DNA of 64,000 nucleotides from Streptomyces sp. JJ36 (GTDB lineage: Bacteria; Actinomycetota; Actinomycetes; Streptomycetales; Streptomycetaceae), in the NCBI RefSeq assembly GCF_021696945.1, contig NZ_JACYHE010000018.1:27313-91312 (forward strand). The letters run 5' to 3'. The translations under genes and the position numbers were made by a program. Of the stretch, positions 43,464 through 50,145 are shown piece after piece (the first letter of the stretch is position 1; every line of letters begins with the position of its first letter). The notes under the pieces were generated by a model. The model was not told where the DNA came from and did not search any database. It saw nothing but the letters and a program-made list of their open reading frames with translations.

Positions 43464-45257
43464 TCAGACCTCGCAGGGCTGGACGACGACGAAGTTGCCG
43501 GGCGCGGCCCGGAACTGGAGGTTCACGGACTCCCCGCTGTGCCCCGGATAGGCCTGACGGCGCAGCCGCACCTGGCTGGAGACGATCACCTGGGCGGCCG
43601 CGGACCAGGCGACGACCGCGTCCGCGTCCGCGAAGGTCGTCGGGGTCACGGGCAGCACCACGGGCGTGCCCCGCGTCTTGACCACGACCGTGCCGGTGCC
43701 CTGGAACTGCAGGGTGAACAGCGCGCCGCCCGGGATGCCGTGGCCCTCGATGCGGCGCACCTCGTGCTGGAGCGACTCGTCGAAGGCGAGGACGTTCTCG
43801 GCCGAGACGCACAGGGCGTCGCCCTGGAGCTCGATCGGGTGCAGATGGGCGGAGTTGTCCGCGAAGAACACCTGGCCGCCGCCGGAGCAGCGCATGAGCT
43901 GCATCTCCTGGCCGGTGGCGTTGCCGACGACCCGGCCGCGGAAACCGGCGCCCTTGTAGCCGAAGTCGACCTTGCCCTGGTAGAGCACCATGCTGCCCTG
44001 CCGGGCGAGCACCGGCTGGCCGTCCACGCCCAGGTCGACCCGGGCGAGCTGGCCGTTCTGCAGCGTCCAGCGCTGCCCGGTGGGGGCCTCCCGGTACTTC
44101 TCCAGGCCGGCGCCGAGGCCGGCCGCCGGGCTCTGCGGGACGGCGGGTGCCTGCGGCGCCTGCCCGCCGAAGGGGTTCGGCAGGGACTGGCCCGGGGCGG
44201 CGGGGGCCGGGGGCTGCTGCGCCTGGCCGGGCACGCCGGGGGCCGGCGGCTGCTGGGCCCCGGGGGGTGGCACCGGCTGGGCCTGGGGCGGTCCGTAGGG
44301 CTGCTGCGGCACGCCCTGCGGTGCGCCGGGCGGCGGCACCGGCTGGGGCGGTCCCTGCTGCCCGGGCGGCGGGGGGACCGGAGCGGCGACGGTGGGTGTC
44401 GACGCCTGGTCCCGTGGGCCGGGCGCCGGGGGCTGCGGCGGGGGCACCTGCTGCGGCGGCTGCGGGGCCTGGGGCGGAGGGGGGGCCTGGGGCGCGCCGA
44501 AGGCCGGGGGCTGCTGCGCGGCGGGGTGTGCCGGCTGCTGCGGCGGCGGGGGCACCTGCTGGGGCGCCTGCGGCTGCTGGGGCTGCCCCGCCGGGGCGGC
44601 ACCCGGCGGCGGCGCGAAGCCGGGCGCGGGCTGGGCGGGCGTCACGGTGCTGTCCGGGCCGGCCGGGCCGGGCGGGGGCGCGAAACCGGGCACCGCGGAA
44701 CCGCCGTCCGGCGCCGCGGGCTGCTCCTCCTCCAGCACCTCGCCGCCGAAGTGCCGGAGCAACGCCTCCAGGCCGCCGTCGAAGCCCTGGCCCACGGCGG
44801 CGAACCGCCAGACGTCCTTCAGATAGAAGTCGCCCAGCATCACGGCGCGTTCGGAGGTGAACTCCGATCCGTCGAAGGGATAGCGCGCGACCTCCTCGCC
44901 GCCCGCCACGATCCGCAGGTACCCCGGGCCGATCTGGGACATCTGACCCGCGCCGTCGAGCGCCGCGGTGAACGAGAGCTTCTGGACGTGCGCCGGAATC
45001 CGGTCCAGCGTGACCCGGAAGGACTCGGTGTCCCCGGCCTGCGCGCCGAGGAGCTGGACGGCCTCCTCCGGCGACTTCGGCTGGTTGAAGAAGACGAAGT
45101 ACCGGTCGTCGGAAAGCTGTTCCCCGGCGTCGAGGCCGAAGCAGCCGATGTCGAAGCTGAGACCGGGCCCGGAGATCTGCACGCCGACGTACAGATCCGT
45201 GCCCGCCGTCAGGTCACTGATCCTGGCCTTGTGGCCGCGTTGGAATTCCCTGGCCAT
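43464..45257 (-). CDS. TerD-domain protein fused to an AIM24 domain
   Basis: A 597-residue two-domain protein. Residues 1 to about 190 are a TerD/tellurium-resistance domain (LYVGVQISGPGLSFDIGCFGL; LSDDRYFVFFNQP; LGDFYLKDVWRFAAVGQGFDGGLEAL), a calcium-binding fold used in stress and bacteriocin-resistance systems. Residues about 190-395 are a Pro/Gln/Ala-rich disordered linker. Residues about 400-597 are an AIM24 domain (VLARQGSMVLYQG; GGQVFFADNSAHLHPIEL; FVVVQPCEV). First gene of a three-gene operon with two more AIM24 genes. ATG 45257 has GGGGGACG upstream at a longish spacing. Function unknown. Confidence 0.9.
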   Translation of the reverse strand: MAREFQRGHKARISDLTAGTDLYVGVQISGPGLSFDIGCFGLDAGEQLSDDRYFVFFNQPKSPEEAVQLLGAQAGDTESFRVTLDRIPAHVQKLSFTAALDGAGQMSQIGPGYLRIVAGGEEVARYPFDGSEFTSERAVMLGDFYLKDVWRFAAVGQGFDGGLEALLRHFGGEVLEEEQPAAPDGGSAVPGFAPPPGPAGPDSTVTPAQPAPGFAPPPGAAPAGQPQQPQAPQQVPPPPQQPAHPAAQQPPAFGAPQAPPPPQAPQPPQQVPPPQPPAPGPRDQASTPTVAAPVPPPPGQQGPPQPVPPPGAPQGVPQQPYGPPQAQPVPPPGAQQPPAPGVPGQAQQPPAPAAPGQSLPNPFGGQAPQAPAVPQSPAAGLGAGLEKYREAPTGQRWTLQNGQLARVDLGVDGQPVLARQGSMVLYQGKVDFGYKGAGFRGRVVGNATGQEMQLMRCSGGGQVFFADNSAHLHPIELQGDALCVSAENVLAFDESLQHEVRRIEGHGIPGGALFTLQFQGTGTVVVKTRGTPVVLPVTPTTFADADAVVAWSAAAQVIVSSQVRLRRQAYPGHSGESVNLQFRAAPGNFVVVQPCEV

Positions 45258-45308
45258 ACGTAACGACCGTCCCCCATCCGGTGAGCCGTGAGTGTGCGTC
45301 GCGCCAGG

Positions 45309-45881
45309 CTAGCGGGTACCGGTGACGGATCCATCCTCCCCTGCGGCGGGAACGTGCGGGAGCCGGTCCGCGGCGACCACGCCCTCCAGGAAGCCGCGGG
45401 CCCGCTCGGTACGGGGATAGCCCTCCAGCAGCTTCCAGAACCGGGGACCGTGACCGGGCACCAGCAGATGGGCCAGTTCGTGGAGGAGCACGTAGTCCAG
45501 GACGTACTCCGGCATGCCCTGGAGCCGGTGGGAGAGCCGGATGCTGCGCTCGGCCGGGGTGCAGGAGCCCCAGCGGGTGTTCTGGTTGGTGACCCAGCGC
45601 ACCGTGGCCGGCCGGGCGCGGCCCTGGAGGTACTGCCGGGAGAGGTGCTCGGCCCGTTCCGCGAGCTCCCGGTCGCCCGGCATCCGCCGGCTCTCCTGTG
45701 CGGCCAGCTTGTCCAGCATGACGCCGATCCAGCGCTTCTCCTCGTCTGCGGACATCCGGGCGGGCAGCAGCACGATGGTGCGGTCGCCCTCCCGGTAGGC
45801 GGAGACCGTCCGTCTGCGCCGCGCGCTGCGGCGCACCTCGACCAGGCCCCGGTCGGCGCTCTTCAGGGGATCGGCGGACAC
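45309..45881 (-). CDS. YgjP-like metallopeptidase (DUF45/WLM)
   Basis: A 190-residue zinc metallopeptidase-like protein. Motif HELAHLLVPGHGPRFW holds the HExxH ligands plus a third histidine, preceded by the typical NTRWGSCTPAERSIRLSHRLQGMP block, both hallmarks of the YgjP/SprT-like fold linked to DNA-protein-crosslink or ubiquitin-like proteases. It lacks a signal peptide. GTG start 45881 is accepted because no ATG is in the frame before the conserved DRGLVEVRRSARRRRTVSAYREG; RBS is weak. It stands alone between the TerD-AIM24 gene and the E1-like gene. Substrate unknown. Confidence 0.85.
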   Translation of the reverse strand: MSADPLKSADRGLVEVRRSARRRRTVSAYREGDRTIVLLPARMSADEEKRWIGVMLDKLAAQESRRMPGDRELAERAEHLSRQYLQGRARPATVRWVTNQNTRWGSCTPAERSIRLSHRLQGMPEYVLDYVLLHELAHLLVPGHGPRFWKLLEGYPRTERARGFLEGVVAADRLPHVPAAGEDGSVTGTR

Positions 45882-46069
45882 GCCCCGACGTTACCCGCTG
45901 CGGGGGCCGGAATGCCTCCCGCCCCGCGACCGTCACACGCCTCGTCCCGCGGGGAGAGTGGGCGGCGGCAAGGGCGGGAGGGGCCGCCCGCCGAGGATGC
46001 GTACGACGATCCCATCGGGGCTGTGGACAGCGCGGAGCCCGCTGCGCCGGAAACGCGCATGCTGGCGTC

Positions 46070-47182
46070 ATGCATCCGATGATCAAGCCCGCGCTGCGAC
46101 GGGCATGGCGGGACCGGCAGACCGTGCAGTACGGCGTGGCGCCGGCGCACGCCGTACTGCTCGGTCCCGTGGACGACGCGACGGCCGCCTTCCTCGACCT
46201 GCTGGACGGCACCCGGAGTCTGCCGCGGCTCCGTGCCGAGGCCGGCGAGCTGGGGCTGCCCCCGGACACCGCGGACCGGCTGACGGACCGGCTGTCCCGC
46301 GCCGGGGTGCTCGACGACGCCACGGCGCAGCGCTCCGCGGCAGCCGAGCTGGGTGACGGGGTGCGGGCCGATCTCGCCTCGCTGGGGGCCGTGCACCCCG
46401 AGCCCGGCGCCGGTCCGCGCCGGCTTGCCGCGCGACGGGCCGCGCGGGTCCAGGTGCGGGGCGCGGGCCGGGTGGGGGCCACGGTGGCCACGGTGCTCTC
46501 GGCGGCGGGAGTCGGCCGGGTGGACGTCGTGGACGGGGGTCACGTCGAGCCCTGGGAGACCCTGCCCGGCGGCATCCCGGCGGAGCGCACCGGGGAGCGC
46601 CGGGACACGGCGGCGCGCCGCAGCGTACGGGCGGCGCGCCCCTGGCCGCGGGCGGCCCGGACCCGGGACGGGGACGGGCTCGCCCTGGCGGTGCTCGCCC
46701 CGCGCGACGGCCTGGACGCCTACGCCCCGGACCCGGCCGGTGCCGAGCGCTTCCTGGCGGCGGGCATCCCGCATCTGTACGGCGGGATCGTCGAGGCGAC
46801 CGGTGTGGTGGGCCCGCTGGTGCTGCCGGGGACGACGCCCTGCGCGGGGTGCCTGCTGCGCACCCGTGCGGAGCGGGAGCCGAGCTGGCCGCTGGTGGTG
46901 GGCCAGTGGCGCACGGGCGGGCGCAGACGCACCGGAGTGCCCGCCTGCGACGCCGCACTGGCGACGATGGTCGCGGGGGCCGTCGCCTCCTATGCGCTGA
47001 GCTTCCTGGACGGTGACGGCGGCTGTGGCGCGGGGTACCGCCTGCGGCTGGCGCTGCCCCATCTTCTGCCGGACACCGAGCAGCTCACCGCGCATCCGGA
47101 GTGCCCCTGCGGTGCGGCCACACCGGCGCACCCCCCTCCGCCCTCGGCAGCGATGCCGCGGCAGGCCACAATGGCCGGGTAG
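46070..47182 (+). CDS. Orphan ThiF/E1-like adenylyltransferase homologue
   Basis: A 370-residue protein related to the ThiF/E1 enzymes that adenylate ubiquitin-like C-termini or RiPP precursors. The Rossmann-like nucleotide site is VQVRGAGRVGATVATVLSAAGVGRVDVVD (loop G-x-G-x-x-G with the last G altered). Two zinc-type cysteine pairs (CAGC, C-terminal CPCG) match E1 proteins. The first ~110 residues are a helical DARFYL-like region typical of cyclodehydratase E1 parts (YGVAPAHAVLLGPVDDATAAFLDLLDG). No YcaO, peptidase or precursor peptide is adjacent. ATG 46070 chosen; a second ATG lies 3 codons on. Confidence 0.75.
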   Translation: MHPMIKPALRRAWRDRQTVQYGVAPAHAVLLGPVDDATAAFLDLLDGTRSLPRLRAEAGELGLPPDTADRLTDRLSRAGVLDDATAQRSAAAELGDGVRADLASLGAVHPEPGAGPRRLAARRAARVQVRGAGRVGATVATVLSAAGVGRVDVVDGGHVEPWETLPGGIPAERTGERRDTAARRSVRAARPWPRAARTRDGDGLALAVLAPRDGLDAYAPDPAGAERFLAAGIPHLYGGIVEATGVVGPLVLPGTTPCAGCLLRTRAEREPSWPLVVGQWRTGGRRRTGVPACDAALATMVAGAVASYALSFLDGDGGCGAGYRLRLALPHLLPDTEQLTAHPECPCGAATPAHPPPPSAAMPRQATMAG

Positions 47183-47252
47183 CCGGTGCTTCCGCCCCGC
47201 ATGGCGCCGTTCGGTCGTACTGGGTCGTGCAGTCAGTGACTTGGAGGGGTTC

Positions 47253-48641
47253 ATGTCCGATCTTCCCCGCAAGGCGGTCACCCGCACCGCCAAGCTGGCC
47301 GCGCTGCCGTTGGGCTTCGCCGGGCGCGCCACCTGGGGTCTGGGCAAGCGGATCGGCGGCTACTCCGCGGATCTCGTGGGGCACGAGCTCCAGCAGCGCA
47401 CCGCCGAGCAGCTCTTCCGGGTGCTGGGCGAGCTCAAGGGCGGGGCGATGAAGTTCGGGCAGGCCCTGTCCGTCTTCGAGTCCGCCCTCCCGGAGGACCT
47501 CGCCGGGCCGTACCGCGCCACCCTGACCAAGCTCCAGGAGGCGGCGCCGCCGATGCCGACACAGACGGTGCACGCGGTGCTGGCGGAGCACCTGGGCGAG
47601 GACTGGCGCGCCCTCTTCGAGGAGTTCGAGGACAAACCGGCGGCTGCGGCCTCCATCGGCCAGGTGCACCGCGGGGTCTGGCACGACGGGCGTCCGGTCG
47701 CCGTGAAGGTGCAGTACCCCGGCGCCGGGGAGGCGCTGATCTCGGATCTCTCCCAGCTCGGCCGCTTCGCCCGGCTGCTGGGCCCTCTGATCCCCGGGAT
47801 GGATCTCAAGCCGCTGATCGAGGAGCTGCGCGACCGGGTCACCGAGGAGCTGGACTACGCCCTGGAGGCGGAGGCCCAGCAGACGTACGCCGAGGAGTTC
47901 GCGGACGACCCGGACGTGTGCGTGCCGCGGGTGGTGCACCAGGGCGAGTGCGTGCTGGTCACCGAGTGGCTGGAGGGGGTACCGCTCTCCCGGGTGATCC
48001 GGGAGGGCGACGAGGCGGAGCGGGACCGCGCGGGGCAGCTCCTGACGCGCTTCCTCTTCTCCGGCACGGCCCGCACGGGCCTGCTCCACGCCGACCCGCA
48101 TCCGGGCAACTTCCGGCTGCTCACCGAGGACGCACCGGAGGGCCCGCCGGAGCGGTGGCGGCTGGGGGTGATGGACTTCGGCACCGTGGACCGGCTGCCC
48201 GAGGGCCTGCCCCAGACGATCGGGACGGCGCTGCGGATGGCGCTCGAGGACCGGGCGGAGGGGGTCTACGACCTGCTGTGCGAGGAGGGCTTCGTCAAGG
48301 AGACGATCGAGCTGGACCCGGCCGCGGTGCTGGACTACCTGGTGCCCATCATCGAGCCGGCCCGGGCGGACGCCTTCACCTTCGACCGGGGCTGGATGCG
48401 GGAGCAGGCGGCGCGGATAGCCGATCCCCGTTCCCCCGCGCACCAGTTGGGCCGGCAGCTCAACCTGCCGCCGTCGTACCTGCTGATCCACCGCGTGACG
48501 CTGAGCACCATCGGCGTCCTGTGCCAGCTCGGCGCGACGGTACGGATGCGGGACGAGCTGGAGGACTGGGTGCCCGGCTTCGTGGCCTCACCACCAGGAG
48601 GAATCGAGCCTCCCCTCGATGGCGCGGATATGGGCGCGTGA
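47253..48641 (+). CDS. ABC1/UbiB atypical kinase
   Basis: A 462-residue member of the ABC1/ADCK kinase family. Motifs in order: the KxGQ segment (GGAMKFGQALSV), the alanine-rich loop (AAAASIGQVHRG), VAVKVQYPGA with the catalytic lysine, TEELDYALEAEAQ, LLHADPHPGNF and VMDFGTVDRLP. Family knowledge: homologues bind ATP and support lipid/quinone metabolism; in mycobacteria the equivalent gene adjoins whiB7. ATG 47253 follows GGAGGGG. Its 3' end overlaps the opposite-strand zinc-ribbon gene by 54 bases. It is convergent with the wblC operon. Confidence 0.92.
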   Translation: MSDLPRKAVTRTAKLAALPLGFAGRATWGLGKRIGGYSADLVGHELQQRTAEQLFRVLGELKGGAMKFGQALSVFESALPEDLAGPYRATLTKLQEAAPPMPTQTVHAVLAEHLGEDWRALFEEFEDKPAAAASIGQVHRGVWHDGRPVAVKVQYPGAGEALISDLSQLGRFARLLGPLIPGMDLKPLIEELRDRVTEELDYALEAEAQQTYAEEFADDPDVCVPRVVHQGECVLVTEWLEGVPLSRVIREGDEAERDRAGQLLTRFLFSGTARTGLLHADPHPGNFRLLTEDAPEGPPERWRLGVMDFGTVDRLPEGLPQTIGTALRMALEDRAEGVYDLLCEEGFVKETIELDPAAVLDYLVPIIEPARADAFTFDRGWMREQAARIADPRSPAHQLGRQLNLPPSYLLIHRVTLSTIGVLCQLGATVRMRDELEDWVPGFVASPPGGIEPPLDGADMGA

Positions 48642-48767
48642 GCACTCGGGGCAGAAGTAGCGCCGGTCCCCGTTCTCGACGGAGCAGACCCAGGTGACAG
48701 GCCGGCCTTCCGCGACCGCTCCGCACCGGTAGCACACGGTAGGCGCGGGCTGGTTCTTCTCTTCCAC
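48588..48767 (-). CDS. Small zinc-ribbon protein
   Basis: A 59-residue protein starting at GTG 48767 (VEEKNQPAPTVCYRCG). Two cysteine pairs, CYRCG and CPEC (with intervening VTWVCSV adding a fifth cysteine), make a zinc ribbon; the C-terminal helix RAHIRAIEGRLDSSWW is typical of a widespread streptomycete family. The reading frame has the high G+C third-position pattern of real genes, supporting it despite the overlap with the ABC1 gene on the other strand. Function unknown; such small ribbons may bind nucleic acid or be subunits of larger complexes. Confidence 0.85.
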   Translation of the reverse strand: MEEKNQPAPTVCYRCGAVAEGRPVTWVCSVENGDRRYFCPECSRAHIRAIEGRLDSSWW

Positions 48768-48804
48768 CCGCCCGAAGATAGCCCTCGCACCCCCCGGATA
48801 CACG

Positions 48805-48835
48805 GAGGAACCGGGGCGCAACGCCCCGGTTCCTC
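48805..48835. terminator. Terminator after the wblC operon
   Basis: GAGGAACCGGGGCG and CGCCCCGGTTCCTC form a perfect 14-bp stem with a CAA loop, 31 bases beyond the stop of the downstream gene in the wblC operon. Confidence 0.9.
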
Positions 48836-48865
48836 GTTCGCTCGTTGCTTCGGTCTATCGCCCGG

Positions 48866-49192
48866 TCACTGCATGACCGCCATGGCGATGGCCCGGCGAG
48901 CGCGCAGCGAGGCGCGCTCCGCCCTGCGCTGCAGGCGGCGGGCGAGCAGCACCCGCATCGCCCTGCGCTCGGACTCGGCCTCGCGCAGGCGTGAGTCCAT
49001 ATGGGCACGAGCCAGTGATTCTGGCATGAGTTGCATGTCTCGGGTCCTCTTCTGGCGTGCCGCACCGATGTCGTCACGGTGCCGGCCGGGGGTCTGGAAG
49101 TCGGTGGTCTTCATCGTCGGGTCCTGCTCGAGAAGGTGACGCAGCGCCGGATCGCGCGTCGACGGGTGATCGATCGTGCCGAGGGTGCTCAT
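48866..49192 (-). CDS. Small basic protein co-transcribed with wblC
   Basis: A 108-residue protein whose ATG overlaps the wblC stop (ATGA). It begins MSTLGTIDHPSTRDP, and its second half is a long arginine- and alanine-rich helix (SRLREAESERRAMRVLLARRLQRRAERASLRARRAIAMAVMQ in character, net strongly positive). No known domain is recognised. The tight coupling suggests that it acts with WblC, for example in binding nucleic acid or the ribosome, but this is inference. Codon use fits its neighbours. It ends just before a strong terminator. Confidence 0.8.
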   Translation of the reverse strand: MSTLGTIDHPSTRDPALRHLLEQDPTMKTTDFQTPGRHRDDIGAARQKRTRDMQLMPESLARAHMDSRLREAESERRAMRVLLARRLQRRAERASLRARRAIAMAVMQ

Positions 49193-49551
49193 GCCGTGAC
49201 CGGGTTCTTGCGCGGGCGGCCACGGGGCCGCTTCCGGGGTACGACGACGCCCTGGACGAACAGCTCCCCGCCCCAGACGCCCCACGGCTCACGGCGGTCC
49301 TTCGCGCCGGCGAGGCAGGCCTCCCGCAGCGGGCAGGTCTGGCAGAGCGACTTGGCGTACTCGACGTCCGCGGGGGCCTCGGCGAAGAAGACCTCCGGGT
49401 CGTAGGAGCGGCAGGGAACGGCGACACCGAGGCGGTCGATGGCCTCGTCGAGCTCGTTCAGGGTGATGAGAGGGGCGTTCAAGGAGTCCTCCGTGGCATC
49501 GGGCGGGATCAGGTCGGTCATCGGTGACGGGGCGTGCGCGTCGGTGTGCAC
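49189..49551 (-). CDS. wblC: WhiB-family antibiotic-resistance regulator WblC (WhiB7)
   Basis: A 120-residue Fe-S cluster protein that binds SigA and turns on intrinsic antibiotic-resistance genes. It has the four cluster cysteines (VPCRSYDPEVFF, then SLCQTCPLREAC), the WhiB turn GVWGGELF, and a C-terminal AT-hook RGRPRK, the mark of the WhiB7/WblC subgroup. The GTG at 49551 follows GAGGAA by 9 bases; ATG 49518 in frame is later but lacks a site. A 550-nt leader with ORFs and a terminator lies upstream, and the promoter carries the WhiB7-type AT-rich block. It overlaps the next gene by 4 bases. Confidence 0.95.
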   Translation of the reverse strand: MHTDAHAPSPMTDLIPPDATEDSLNAPLITLNELDEAIDRLGVAVPCRSYDPEVFFAEAPADVEYAKSLCQTCPLREACLAGAKDRREPWGVWGGELFVQGVVVPRKRPRGRPRKNPVTA

Positions 49552-49627
49552 AGTCGGGTCTTCCTCGTCTGTCGGGTCTGTTGTCTGGTCGGCCCGGCTG
49601 GTGACCGGGCGGCTGGGGCAAACAGAA

Positions 49628-49660
49628 GGGCCGCGGATCCCGGTGTGGGTTCCGCGGCCC
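49628..49660 (-). terminator. Attenuator-type terminator in the wblC leader
   Basis: On the minus strand GGGCCGCGGA pairs with TCCGCGGCCC (with a further CCC/GGG after one mismatch), immediately followed by CTTCTGTTTG, a T-rich tail that is rare in this genome. It sits 76 bases before the wblC start and 26 bases after the 96-codon leader ORF. The known Streptomyces wblC system uses such a terminator, suppressed when antibiotics stall ribosomes on a leader ORF. Confidence 0.85.
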
Positions 49661-49686
49661 TGGAAGGTGCCGACCTGATCTGCCGA

Positions 49687-49977
49687 TCAGGCTGGATCTC
49701 TCCAGGGTTCGTGGCCACGGATGGCCCACATCAGGTGGTGCTGCTGCTTCTGGCGACCCTCGCCGGCACCGTTGGCCGCGAAGCCGAAGGCATAGGCGCA
49801 CGCCTGTGCCTTCGCCGCTGCCGCGGGTGCCTTGGTCGGTCGCTCATTGCCGAGGAGCCGCTCGCGGCCGCCCAGCACGACGCCGGACACACCGGTGCCG
49901 TCGAAGCGGGAGCCGAGCAGGCACGTGGAGACGGCCGAGCGGTCCGTCTTCCTCGCGGTGGTAATGAAGCTGATCAC
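49687..49977 (-). CDS. Leader ORF in the wblC 5' region (hypothetical 96-residue protein)
   Basis: GTG 49977 follows GGAGGCGAG, a strong ribosome-binding site, and the frame has high G+C in third positions, so it is probably translated. The product (MISFITTARKTDRSAVSTCL...) has no recognised domain; its middle is Ala/Lys-rich and its end is HHLMWAIRGHEPWRDPA. It ends 26 bases before the attenuator hairpin, so ribosomes on it could affect folding of that hairpin. Whether it is a functional protein or only a regulatory ORF cannot be told. Confidence 0.55.
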   Translation of the reverse strand: MISFITTARKTDRSAVSTCLLGSRFDGTGVSGVVLGGRERLLGNERPTKAPAAAAKAQACAYAFGFAANGAGEGRQKQQHHLMWAIRGHEPWRDPA

Positions 49978-50052
49978 TGGGCTCGCCTCCTCTCGGCGTC
50001 TCGGGGACCGGCGCTCCGGCCGGAGCCGGGTCGATCCGAAGATGTTCAGGGG

Positions 50053-50100
50053 TCAGTACAGCATGGATGGGGTGAAGCGAGAAGCCCCCGCCCTGTCCAT
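50053..50100 (-). CDS. Candidate leaderless 15-codon upstream ORF of wblC
   Basis: ATG at 50100 starts a 15-residue frame (MDRAGASRFTPSMLY). It lies 7 bases past the TAGCCT -10 box, so transcription would begin at or next to the ATG, a leaderless initiation. Known wblC/whiB7 leaders contain an upstream ORF whose stalled translation triggers antitermination; this is a good candidate by position. Not tested. Confidence 0.5.
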   Translation of the reverse strand: MDRAGASRFTPSMLY

Positions 50101-50107
50101 GTCCGGA

Positions 50108-50145
50108 AGGCTATGAGGCTGCGCACGGCGCGCGCAAACTATTTT
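50108..50145 (-). promoter_or_regulatory. wblC promoter with WhiB7-type AT-rich block
   Basis: Minus-strand AAAATAGT (50145-50138) directly precedes TTGCGC (-35, 50137-50132), followed after 18 bases by TAGCCT (-10, 50113-50108). An A/T-rich block next to the -35 is the known WhiB7/WblC recognition site and allows positive autoregulation. The block overlaps the uvrD2 stop codon. Confidence 0.75.

Noticed and set aside
45909..45935. GGAAT near 45910 as a SigR promoter for the E1-like gene
   Set aside because: At N18 the triplet is GTC, not GTT, and the distance to the start (about 135 bases) gives no added support.
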